Below are positions 33,096-39,947 of a stretch of DNA of 39,947 nucleotides, piece after piece. The notes below the pieces were generated by a model. That model was not told the DNA's origin. It was given only the letters and a program-made list of their open reading frames with translations, and ran no database searches. The DNA is taken from contig NZ_WCJE01000021.1 of assembly GCF_016743335.1 (NCBI RefSeq), forward strand, positions 1-39,947. Reading direction: 5' to 3'. The position numbers were made by a program, and so were the translations under genes. Position 1 is the stretch's first letter. Each line of letters begins with the position of its first letter. Source of the stretch: Streptococcus suis. GTDB lineage: Bacteria > Bacillota > Bacilli > Lactobacillales > Streptococcaceae.

Positions 33096-33506
33096 TTGGA
33101 CTTGACAGTAGCTGAGGCAGATAAGGGATTCGTGGCTCCCAACGTGCGTTCCTTGGCAGATGCCTGGCTATACAGAATGAATGGTGATGTCTTTCCCTAT
33201 GCCATCTGGGCGGATGAACAGGTGGTCGGTTTTGCCTTGATTGACATTGATGAGGACATCCAGCAATATATGCTCTGGCGGTTTATGATTGGTCAAGAAT
33301 TTCAGGGGAAAGGCTATGGTCAGGCAGCTTTGGAGGTTGTGATTGATCAAGCAAGAGCTCACCCTGTTTGCAATCATTTGATTGTCTCCTATGTCAAGGG
33401 CAACCAAAAGATGGCAAGACTCTTGGAGAAAAATGGTTTTGTCTTAGATCTTGAAGAAGAAAGGGAATTGGTGTTCCGTTTGGAAACGCCTGGGGTCAAG
33501 TTTTGA
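33096..33506 (+). CDS. GNAT-family acetyltransferase, N terminus lost to MITE insertion
   Basis: The remaining frame encodes 136 residues with the GNAT acetyl-CoA loop QEFQGKGYGQAALEV and the later KGNQKMARLLEKNGFV segment; relatives include spermine/spermidine-type acetyltransferases. The original start was most likely ATG 32947, with GAAGGAG from the yqeK end, giving MIALKYLDESSYQAVLDL. The inserted element adds a TAG after four codons. TTG 33096 is the first plausible restart but has no ribosome site, and beta-strand 1 would be missing. It may be a pseudogene or be made at a low level. Confidence 0.65.
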   Translation: MDLTVAEADKGFVAPNVRSLADAWLYRMNGDVFPYAIWADEQVVGFALIDIDEDIQQYMLWRFMIGQEFQGKGYGQAALEVVIDQARAHPVCNHLIVSYVKGNQKMARLLEKNGFVLDLEEERELVFRLETPGVKF

Positions 33507-34012
33507 AATCCGCATTGTTAGTCATTGACATTCAGCATTTGCCTGTGGAAGGCAAGCCCTATGGGATTGAAAATCGGCTTCGGCTCTGGCAAGAGAGCCT
33601 TGCTCAAGCCCGTCAAGCGGAGCTAGAGGTCATCCATGTCCGTCATCATGACCAGGAATTGGTCAAGGGGACTGCTGACTGGGAGATTCACTCAGCTGTT
33701 GCACCCTTAGCTAGTGAGAAGATTTTCGATAAGACCTTTAATAGTGCCTTCAAGGAAACGGGGCTTCATGCATATTTGCAGGAAAAGGGAATTGAGCAGC
33801 TCATCATCATGGGCATGGCGACCAATTTTTGCATTGACACGACGATTAAAGTAGCCTTTGAACTAGGCTACAAGGTAGCTGTGATCCAGGACGGAACGAC
33901 GACAGGTTATTCAGGAAAATTGGATGCCAAGGACTTGATTGACCACTACCAAAACATCTGGTCATGGAATTTTGCCCAGGTGGATACATTAGAAAATATT
34001 ATTAGAGGATAA
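33503..34012 (+). CDS. isochorismatase-family cysteine hydrolase
   Basis: 169 residues with the family's Asp9 ([12 protein letters not shown]), central lysine ([12 protein letters not shown]) and Cys110 ([14 protein letters not shown]). Members hydrolyse isochorismate, nicotinamide or other amides; the substrate is unclear, though its place between nadD/yqeK and rsfS makes a pyridine amide attractive. The TTG start overlaps the acetyltransferase stop by four bases, so its translation probably depended on that gene and may be affected by the insertion. Confidence 0.85.
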   Translation: MKSALLVIDIQHLPVEGKPYGIENRLRLWQESLAQARQAELEVIHVRHHDQELVKGTADWEIHSAVAPLASEKIFDKTFNSAFKETGLHAYLQEKGIEQLIIMGMATNFCIDTTIKVAFELGYKVAVIQDGTTTGYSGKLDAKDLIDHYQNIWSWNFAQVDTLENIIRG

Positions 34013-34013
34013 G

Positions 34014-34367
34014 ATGAAAGAACTAGATTTAGTAAAAGTTGTGGTCCAGGCTGCTGATGACAAGCGAGCTGAGGACCTTGTTGTAATTGATGTTCAAGGT
34101 GTGACCAGCCTGACAGACTACTTTGTGATTGCCAGTTCCATGAACAGTCGTCAGTTGGAGGCTATTGCGGAAAACATCCGTGAAAAGGTAGCGGAAGTTG
34201 GAATCAAGGGTAGCCGTGTAGAAGGCGATAGTAACGGTGGCTGGGTCCTTTTGGACCTTGGAGGCGTAGTCGTTCATATCTTCTCAGAAGAAATGCGTGA
34301 CCTCTACAACCTTGAAAAATTATGGCACGAAGGAAGATTCTTAGAAGTGTCGGAGTATCTAGGATAG
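34014..34367 (+). CDS. rsfS: ribosomal silencing factor RsfS
   Basis: 117-residue factor that binds L14 on the 50S subunit and blocks subunit joining when nutrients are scarce. [38 protein letters not shown] and [19 protein letters not shown] are signature segments. Starts one base after the previous stop. In most relatives it is followed by yqeM; here a membrane gene intervenes. Confidence 0.96.
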   Translation: MKELDLVKVVVQAADDKRAEDLVVIDVQGVTSLTDYFVIASSMNSRQLEAIAENIREKVAEVGIKGSRVEGDSNGGWVLLDLGGVVVHIFSEEMRDLYNLEKLWHEGRFLEVSEYLG

Positions 34368-34377
34368 AGGTAGCTTT

Positions 34378-35067
34378 ATGGCAAATTTAGTAACAGTTTT
34401 AGGGTTGGGGTTAGCGGGCATAGACCCTGTTGGTATGTTGATGCTCATAGCACATCTTGCTGCTGGTGGAAGCAAGCGTCAAGCAATTCTTTTTGCAGGA
34501 CTTATACTATCTGGTACAACATTGCTAGGTTTGATCTTATCGACACTTTTAGGCTCTAGTCTCAATAAACTGAGCGACTTAATTGGGGAAGTCGGCGTAG
34601 CTATTAATCAACTGCCTGATGCCAGTTGGATTTGGATCGATATCGTCCTCATCGCTCTCTTGATTTATTGGGGTATTCGCCGTGACAATCAAAAAGAATA
34701 CAAAGAGAAACAAAGTGAAAAGAAAGCAACAAGTATCTGGGCAGGAATAATCTTTATGATTTTTTCAGCAGTTACCGATCCTAGCTTCCTTGCAGTCCTG
34801 GCTATATCTGGGCACGGCAATCAATTATTATTATCCTTATTTTACTGTACAGTCTGGACTTTACTGAGTCAAGCCCCCCTTTTTCTCCTTGCAATTGCTG
34901 TAATTTTCAATCAGCATGAAAGATTTGTTCTAAAATTTAATGCTTTCGTGGATAAATATCGTCCTAAACTAAGTAGGGGTCTGACAGTTCTTATATATGT
35001 CTTAGCTTGTGTTTTTACCTTGGATTTAGCATTGTACTTTATAACTGGAAATTGGTTATTAGCTTAA
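34378..35067 (+). CDS. membrane protein of the GAP/LysE-like transporter type
   Basis: 229 residues with about six membrane helices: 1-25, 35-58, 83-101, 120-142, 150-180 and 202-224, with a charged loop (KEYKEKQSEKK) in the middle. The layout GLAGIDPVGMLMLIAHLAAGG resembles GAP (Sap)/LysE-like exporters that move lipids or amino acids; this is a weak assignment. GAGGT precedes the ATG. It is A+T-richer than its neighbours and splits the rsfS-yqeM pair, so it looks inserted. Confidence 0.72.
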   Translation: MANLVTVLGLGLAGIDPVGMLMLIAHLAAGGSKRQAILFAGLILSGTTLLGLILSTLLGSSLNKLSDLIGEVGVAINQLPDASWIWIDIVLIALLIYWGIRRDNQKEYKEKQSEKKATSIWAGIIFMIFSAVTDPSFLAVLAISGHGNQLLLSLFYCTVWTLLSQAPLFLLAIAVIFNQHERFVLKFNAFVDKYRPKLSRGLTVLIYVLACVFTLDLALYFITGNWLLA

Positions 35068-35111
35068 AATAGTCGTGAGACTATTTTTTTATCGAAAAGA
35101 GAGAAGAAAAT

Positions 35112-35858
35112 ATGGCAACTTATGAAACCTTTGCGGCGGTCTATGATGAAATCATGGATGACAGCTTGTATGATAAATGGACAGATTTTAGCTTGCGGAA
35201 CTTGCCACAAGACACCAAGACAATTTTGGAATTGGCCTGTGGGACAGGGATTCAGGCTGTACGTTTTGCTCAAAAGGGCTTTGAAGTGACAGGGCTTGAC
35301 CTGTCCTATGAAATGCTGGAGTTGGCCCAGAAAAAGGCAGAAGCTGCTGGCGTCATGATGGAACTAGCCCAAGCAGATATGATGGCTCTGGAAGGTGTCG
35401 GAGAGTTTGATGCGGTGACTTGTTACTCAGATAGTCTTTGCTACATGGCTGACCAAGAAGCTGTTTTGCGGGTCTTTGAAGGCGTTCATTCTGTTCTCAA
35501 TCCAGGAGGGACCTTCCTTTTTGACGTTCACTCTATTTATCAAATGGAGGAAGTGTTTGCAGGCTATAGCTACCATGAAAATTATGAGGATTTTGCCTTT
35601 GTCTGGGACACCTATGAAGGGGAGCATGAATATTCGATTGTTCATGAATTGACCTTCTTTGTCAAAGATGAGGACAGTCAAGAGGAGCGGTTTATCCGTC
35701 GGGATGAAGTTCATGAAGAGCGGACCTATCCGATTGAAACCTATGTGGAATGTTTGAAACAAGCTGGTTTTTCCTCTGTGGTAGTCTTTGCAGACTTTGA
35801 AGATCAAGCTCCGACAGAAACCAGTCAGCGGTGGTTTTTCAAGGCGGTCAAGGCATGA
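35112..35858 (+). CDS. yqeM: SAM-dependent methyltransferase YqeM
   Basis: 248-residue class I methyltransferase. [15 protein letters not shown] is the SAM-binding motif [13 protein letters not shown] motif post-I, and [14 protein letters not shown] motif II. The substrate is not known. Its conserved neighbourhood (rsfS before, ylbM after) suggests RNA or ribosome-related work. The stop TGA overlaps the next ATG. Confidence 0.92.
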   Translation: MATYETFAAVYDEIMDDSLYDKWTDFSLRNLPQDTKTILELACGTGIQAVRFAQKGFEVTGLDLSYEMLELAQKKAEAAGVMMELAQADMMALEGVGEFDAVTCYSDSLCYMADQEAVLRVFEGVHSVLNPGGTFLFDVHSIYQMEEVFAGYSYHENYEDFAFVWDTYEGEHEYSIVHELTFFVKDEDSQEERFIRRDEVHEERTYPIETYVECLKQAGFSSVVVFADFEDQAPTETSQRWFFKAVKA

Positions 35859-36943
35859 TTTCAGGGATTATTGCAGAATACAATCCTTTTCACACGGGAC
35901 ATAAATACCTGCTGGACCAGGCGGAAGGCTTGAAAATCGTGGTTATGTCTGGCAATTTTATGCAACGGGGTGAGCCAGCCATTGTGGATAAGTGGACACG
36001 GGCTCAGATGGCTTTGGAACATGGGGCAGATCTTGTTGTTGAGATGCCCTTTTTAGTGTCGGTCCAGTCGGCTGACCATTTTGCCAAGGGAGCAATCAGC
36101 ATTCTACACAGGCTAGGTGTGGAAAAACTGGTTTTCGGTACGGAAGAAATGCTGGATTACCAGAAAATTGCGGATATTTATGTGGATAAGTCGGAAGAGA
36201 TGGAAAATTTTGTGAAAAACTTGCCAGACAATCTCTCTTATCCACAGAAGACTCAGGCAATGTGGCAGGAGTTTGCTGGGCTGACCTTCACAGGTGATAC
36301 GCCAAATCATATTCTGGGCTTGGCTTACGCTAAGGCGGTGGCTGGAACAGGCATTCAGCTCGGTCCTGTTCAGCGGCAGGGGGCAGGTTTTCATTCGGAA
36401 GAGGTGGAAACGACCTACGCCTCGGCGACGGCTATCCGAAAGGGTGCTGACCAGTTGGACTTGGTGCGTGCCTTTTTGCCGTCTGCCAGTCTCTTTGAAG
36501 AGGCGACCAAGGTAAGCTGGGACCAGTATTTTCCCCTGCTCCGCTACCAGATTACGACCCACCGAGATCTTAGTCAGGTCTTTCAGGTCAACGAAGAACT
36601 AGCCAGTCGTATCCGCTCTGCCATTGGGAGCGCAGCGACCGTGGAGGAGCTAGTGGATGCCGTTGCGACCAAGCGCTACACCAAGGCGCGGGTGCGGCGG
36701 GTGCTGACCTACATCTTGGTCAATGCGGTGGAAACTCCCTTGCCAGAAGCGGTCCATGTCCTAGGCTTTTCGGCTCGAGGCCAGGCCTATCTCAAGACCG
36801 TCAAGGAGCGGGTGGAATTGGTGACGCGGATCGGCAAAGAGCCCTGGGACAGCCTGACCCAGCAGGCAGATGCGGTCTATCAACTGGGCGCTGACGCAAT
36901 AGCAGAGCAGACCTACGGGCGCGTGCCGGTGAGGGTGGGGTGA
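35855..36943 (+). CDS. tmcAL: tRNA(Met) cytidine acetate ligase-type nucleotidyltransferase
   Basis: YlbM/TmcAL family, which makes N4-acetylcytidine at the wobble base of elongator tRNA(Met) from acetate and ATP. 362 residues: [17 protein letters not shown] contains the HxGH motif (H13, H16), with [17 protein letters not shown] and [10 protein letters not shown] following. ATG 35855 overlaps the yqeM stop. The 3' half is strikingly G+C-rich for this genome. RNA modification in this species is inferred from the family. Confidence 0.9.
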   Translation: MISGIIAEYNPFHTGHKYLLDQAEGLKIVVMSGNFMQRGEPAIVDKWTRAQMALEHGADLVVEMPFLVSVQSADHFAKGAISILHRLGVEKLVFGTEEMLDYQKIADIYVDKSEEMENFVKNLPDNLSYPQKTQAMWQEFAGLTFTGDTPNHILGLAYAKAVAGTGIQLGPVQRQGAGFHSEEVETTYASATAIRKGADQLDLVRAFLPSASLFEEATKVSWDQYFPLLRYQITTHRDLSQVFQVNEELASRIRSAIGSAATVEELVDAVATKRYTKARVRRVLTYILVNAVETPLPEAVHVLGFSARGQAYLKTVKERVELVTRIGKEPWDSLTQQADAVYQLGADAIAEQTYGRVPVRVG

Positions 36944-36962
36944 GATGAATGCAATAAAGAAT

Positions 36963-37005
36963 GGGAAGTTTTTGTCGTTGACTTGAAAAACTTCCTATTT
37001 TTTTT
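36963..37005 (+). terminator. terminator of the yqe/ylbM cluster
   Basis: GGGAAGTTTTT / AAAAACTTCCT stem with a 12-base loop and eight T. The DNA of this hairpin also holds the -35 of the next promoter. Confidence 0.88.
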
Positions 37006-37012
37006 GTATAAT
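36983..37012 (+). promoter_or_regulatory. promoter of the SWIM-protein gene
   Basis: TTGAAA (36983-36988), an 18-base spacer and TATAAT (37007-37012). The -35 and most of the spacer lie inside the preceding terminator. Confidence 0.65.
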
Positions 37013-37041
37013 TTAAGTAGAAAAATCAAAGGAAATAAATC

Positions 37042-38694
37042 ATGAAAAATTGGATGGACTATTTTAAGCCTCACATTGTAGATAGGGGCTGCAGTTTATT
37101 TTTAGACGATGCCGTTCAAGGGCTTCAAAAGACCAGTGATGGCTACAATGCACATGTTATTGGTGGTCAAGTCTATGAGGTGGAGATTAGCTTTGAGCAC
37201 GGTCAGCTGGTCAGTATGTGGTGTGAGTGTCCCCATGCTCAAGAAATGAACCACTGCAAGCATATGGCAGCAGTCTTGTTTGCTATTTCTGAATTAGATA
37301 GCCAGCCAGCTCTTGAGGGTAAAGATGTGTCACTTGCCCAGCTCCTGGATAAACTGACAGTTGAGCAACTACGGGCTGTTGTTCTTGAATTAGCCCAAGA
37401 AGATAGGGAACTAGCCAATCGGCTACAACTGCGTTTCTCATCCCAGCTAACACCTCAGCAAGTGGAAAATGTGATGAAGGAAATCAGAGGCCTGGGGCTT
37501 CCTTTTGAGGACAGGCGTATGGGGTTTATAGAGTATAGGCAGACTAGGGATTACGAACGGGCCGTGGAAAAGGCCATGCATCAGTATCTCCAGCCGTTGC
37601 TGGATAGGTGTGAGTATGCGAATTTCTTGGCTGTATCAGATGCCTTTTACCATCAGATTTGCCAGCAAGAGTTGGATGATTCCAATGGAACGACTGGTAG
37701 TCTGCTTTATATACTTACTGGCTACTGGCAGAATTTATTGACTGTAGCTCCGGATAAGATTGTCCAAGAATTACTAGACTGGTGCTTAGAAAAGCTAAGT
37801 GGCTATGAGGTTGCAGAAGACCTTCTCATGGAATTTGTAGAAACGAAGTTTCAAGAAGAACATTTCCTTGAGCAGAAATTGACCTATTTTCAAGCGGTCT
37901 TGCAGGCGATAGAAGAAGGAGACCAGTCCTCTTGGTCATGGAAATTCCGTCGTGATCGATTTGCCTTGATCTGTTACAGGTTGTTGGTTCAGTTGGGCTC
38001 TAGTGAGGCAGACTTGCTGACCTTCCAGGCCAATAATTGGGAGGTGGCTGGACTTCGTAAACTAGCCATTGCTCAGGCTGTAGCAAATCAGCATCTAGAC
38101 CGTGCCGTTCACCTCTTGCAGGAAAGTAAGCGCCTGGATGCCCAGTACAGGGGACTGGTGTCGGATTATAGCCAGCAGTTACGGGACATCTATCGGTCTC
38201 AGGAGCAGGATGACAAGGTCAGAGAAGAATTGCTGGAGATGATTTTCTCTGCTGGTGATACTGATTTGGAGCTGGTAGAGGAGTTACGGGACTATGTTTC
38301 TAGGGAAGAATGGCAGAGCTACTTAGATGATTTGCTGGAGGATGGTCGTTTCCGGTCACAGCAGTTGAAATTGTTGCAATTGGCAGACCGACCGCAGGAA
38401 TTATTGGACCGCATTACAGCAAGTTACTGGGCCTTAGAAAATTTGGATCGATTTGAAGACTATTTATCAGAGAAACTGCCTGAGCAATTACGAGATGCCT
38501 ACGCTCAAGCTCTTTGTCAGCAGATGGATGTGGCTAGTAGTCGAAGCCGCTATCGTCAGTTAGCAGGGTATTTGGTAAAAATTGCAGGTTTACCTGATGG
38601 AAAAGTGGTGAGTGCAAGTCTTCGCACCTCGTGGAAAGTCCAGTATCCGCGACGCAAAGCCATGATAGAGGAATTAGATGCAGTGAGGTGGTAG
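37042..38694 (+). CDS. SWIM zinc-finger domain protein
   Basis: 550 residues. The SWIM motif C61-x-C63-x8-C72-x-H74 (WCECPHAQEMNHCKHMAAVLF) should bind zinc and DNA or protein. The rest is helical, with repeat-like segments of acidic and aromatic residues from about 85 to 520 resembling TPR-type solenoids. No helicase domain is present, unlike SNF2-fused SWIM proteins, so it may act as an adaptor. AAAGGAAA precedes the ATG. It is linked to the next gene by three bases. Confidence 0.82.
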   Translation: MKNWMDYFKPHIVDRGCSLFLDDAVQGLQKTSDGYNAHVIGGQVYEVEISFEHGQLVSMWCECPHAQEMNHCKHMAAVLFAISELDSQPALEGKDVSLAQLLDKLTVEQLRAVVLELAQEDRELANRLQLRFSSQLTPQQVENVMKEIRGLGLPFEDRRMGFIEYRQTRDYERAVEKAMHQYLQPLLDRCEYANFLAVSDAFYHQICQQELDDSNGTTGSLLYILTGYWQNLLTVAPDKIVQELLDWCLEKLSGYEVAEDLLMEFVETKFQEEHFLEQKLTYFQAVLQAIEEGDQSSWSWKFRRDRFALICYRLLVQLGSSEADLLTFQANNWEVAGLRKLAIAQAVANQHLDRAVHLLQESKRLDAQYRGLVSDYSQQLRDIYRSQEQDDKVREELLEMIFSAGDTDLELVEELRDYVSREEWQSYLDDLLEDGRFRSQQLKLLQLADRPQELLDRITASYWALENLDRFEDYLSEKLPEQLRDAYAQALCQQMDVASSRSRYRQLAGYLVKIAGLPDGKVVSASLRTSWKVQYPRRKAMIEELDAVRW

Positions 38695-38697
38695 GAT

Positions 38698-39138
38698 ATG
38701 GCAGTTTGGTTTCGAGATGTAGTAGATGCATTGCAGATGTTGAATCAAGATGACAGGTACTATTATGATAGCTATTTAGATGAATTAGTCTATCTGTCTG
38801 TCGAGGAGACGGGGCTTGAATCCTGTGAAGGTTTAGAAGAAGAGATTGAGGAGGATGTGACGGGAAGGTTCGTAAGGCTGCCGACCTATTATGACTTCAA
38901 TCCCTACGCATTCATGGAGCGTTATGTTTATCATTTGCCTGATGGTGACTTAGCTGACCGCCTGTCTCGAGCTATTCAAGGTCGCGGTGCTTTTAGACGT
39001 TTTAAGAGTGAGTTAGAGAGATATGACCGTTTGGAAGAATGGTATGTTTTTGAGGCACAATGCTACAAAGAGCTTGTACTGGACTGGTGTCAAGAAAATG
39101 AAATTGCTATTGTGGATAATCGGTTGAAGAAACTCTAA
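38698..39138 (+). CDS. small partner protein of the SWIM gene, unknown
   Basis: 146 residues, acidic, soluble, rich in Tyr, Asp and Glu (VDALQMLNQDDRYYYDSYLD). The C-terminal part FEAQCYKELVLDWCQENEIAI resembles the ending of UPF0158-type proteins; that is a weak impression. The start has a ribosome site (AGGTGGTAGG) overlapping the SWIM stop, so the pair is co-translated. Confidence 0.72.
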   Translation: MAVWFRDVVDALQMLNQDDRYYYDSYLDELVYLSVEETGLESCEGLEEEIEEDVTGRFVRLPTYYDFNPYAFMERYVYHLPDGDLADRLSRAIQGRGAFRRFKSELERYDRLEEWYVFEAQCYKELVLDWCQENEIAIVDNRLKKL

Positions 39139-39146
39139 TATTTCCC

Positions 39147-39177
39147 TTGACTCTCACCTTACGTTATTCCTTATACT
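39147..39177 (+). promoter_or_regulatory. MerR-type promoter with a 19-bp spacer
   Basis: TTGACT (39147-39152) and TATACT (39172-39177) are separated by 19 bases, two more than normal, with the partly symmetric CTCACCTTACGTTATTC-like sequence between. Such over-long spacers are the hallmark of promoters that MerR proteins twist into activity, so the downstream regulator probably controls itself. Confidence 0.75.
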
Positions 39178-39199
39178 AGGCACAGAGAGGAGATTTTCC

Positions 39200-39919
39200 A
39201 TGAAAACAGTGAAGGAAATGAGTCAGCTTTCAGGTATCAGTGTGCGCACACTTCATTATTACGATGAAATAAATTTGCTGACACCTAGTTTTATTGCGGA
39301 AAACGGATATCGTTATTATGATAATGAGGCGTTTGAAAAGTTGCAAGAAATCTTACTTTTTCGTGAATTGGAATTTCCTCTCAAAGAAATTAAAAAAATT
39401 GTAGGGAATGCGGCGTATGACAGAGAAGCGGCTTTGAAAGACCAGATTCAGTTACTGGAGTTGAAAAAGAAACACTTGGAAAAAGTCATAAAGCATGCCA
39501 AGTCTTTACAGCAGAAGGGAGAAAATTACATGAATTTTGAAGTGTTTGATAAGTCAGATTTGTTGGCTTTCCAGGAGGAAGCTAAAGAAAGATGGGGTAA
39601 TACCACTGCTTTTCAAGAATTTTCTGCTAAGACGAATCAGGAAGGGTTTGCTCAGATAAGTGCAGAAATGTCTGGTATTATGATGGAATTTGGAAAAATG
39701 AAGAATTTATCAGCTGATGATTCCAAAGTTCAGAAACAGGTAGAGGTTCTTAAAGCTTATATTAGTGAGAATTTTTATAATTGTACCAATGAAATTCTAG
39801 CAAGTCTAGGACAAATGTATATTGCAGATAACCGGTTTACTCAATTTATTGATCAAGTGGGAGGAGAAGGAACAGCAACCTTTGTCAGCCAAGCGATTGC
39901 GATTTATTGTGGAAAATAA
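39200..39919 (+). CDS. MerR-family regulator with TipAS-like drug-sensing domain
   Basis: 239 residues: N-terminal winged helix of MerR type (KTVKEMSQLSGISVRTLHYYDEINLLTP, about 1-70), a dimerisation coiled coil (about 77-110) and a C-terminal helical domain (about 115-239) like the antibiotic-recognition domain of TipA/Mta proteins, which trap hydrophobic or thiopeptide drugs. AGAGAGGAGA precedes the ATG. A 19-bp-spacer promoter lies upstream. The target besides itself may lie beyond the window. Confidence 0.9.
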   Translation: MKTVKEMSQLSGISVRTLHYYDEINLLTPSFIAENGYRYYDNEAFEKLQEILLFRELEFPLKEIKKIVGNAAYDREAALKDQIQLLELKKKHLEKVIKHAKSLQQKGENYMNFEVFDKSDLLAFQEEAKERWGNTTAFQEFSAKTNQEGFAQISAEMSGIMMEFGKMKNLSADDSKVQKQVEVLKAYISENFYNCTNEILASLGQMYIADNRFTQFIDQVGGEGTATFVSQAIAIYCGK

Positions 39920-39947
39920 ATAAGAAAAGTCTAGTGAAAACTAGGCT

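Noticed and set aside
39919..39947. Possible terminator at the window end
   Set aside because: AGTCTAG...CTAGGCT suggests the left arm of a hairpin, but the right arm and T-run are cut off.
1..39947. CRISPR array, tRNA or rRNA genes
   Set aside because: No regularly spaced repeats, cloverleaf sequences or rRNA stretches were seen on either strand by eye.

Overview
The window is a 40 kb piece of a low-GC Firmicute chromosome, almost certainly a Streptococcus and most like the S. suis group. This rests on recognising protein sequences and gene order (recG, alaT-like/codY/pncA/rplS, gatCAB, galR-galKT, yqeG-yqeH-yhbY-nadD-yqeK-rsfS-yqeM-ylbM), LPXTG-anchored surface proteins, extended -10 promoters and RUP-type (pneumococcal-style) repeats. 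No search was run. No tRNA, rRNA, CRISPR array or complete insertion sequence was seen.

Layout. (1) 1-6.5 kb: recG, a convergent cytoplasmic asparaginase, a HAD phosphatase with an overlapping MazG-like pyrophosphohydrolase, a universal stress protein and an alanine-type aminotransferase. (2) 6.5-12.8 kb: codY with a CodY-box-like site at its own promoter, nicotinamidase, rplS, an unassigned TIM-barrel protein, and the gatCAB operon. (3) 12.8-23.1 kb: an accessory island between gatB and the gal genes. It holds a RUP-like repeat, a holin-like type I toxin with a predicted antisense antitoxin RNA, an Rgg-type regulator broken by an in-frame stop, a 17-A tract inside an inverted repeat, a 1051-residue LPXTG protein with a SEC10/PgrA-like domain, a four-helix membrane protein, a second LPXTG protein, an unusual beta-helix/tandem-AAA+ ATPase and a small membrane-anchored partner. 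(4) 23.1-26.9 kb: galR diverging from galK-galT. (5) 26.9-29.4 kb: a DMT permease, cutC and an unknown protein. (6) 29.4-37 kb: the conserved yqeG-to-ylbM ribosome-assembly/NAD cluster, invaded by a second RUP-like repeat, by a 102-bp MITE that decapitates an acetyltransferase gene, and by a low-GC membrane gene. (7) 37-39.9 kb: a SWIM zinc-finger protein with a small partner, and a MerR/TipA-type regulator with a 19-bp-spacer promoter.

How the genes work together. The housekeeping part covers DNA repair (RecG), nitrogen and nutrient sensing (asparaginase, aminotransferase, CodY), NAD recycling (PncA, NadD and another isochorismatase-fold hydrolase), Glu-tRNA(Gln) amidation (GatCAB), galactose use (GalR/K/T) and ribosome maturation (YqeH, YhbY, RsfS, L19). 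The best candidate for an undescribed system is the surface/ATPase cassette at 14.9-23.0 kb: two wall-anchored proteins, two membrane proteins and a cytoplasmic double-ring-type AAA+ protein with a beta-helix sensor or docking domain. Its regulator is broken, and its first gene has a homopolymeric tract and tandem leader hairpins upstream. The toxin/antitoxin module and the two small mobile repeats are the other clear accessory signals.
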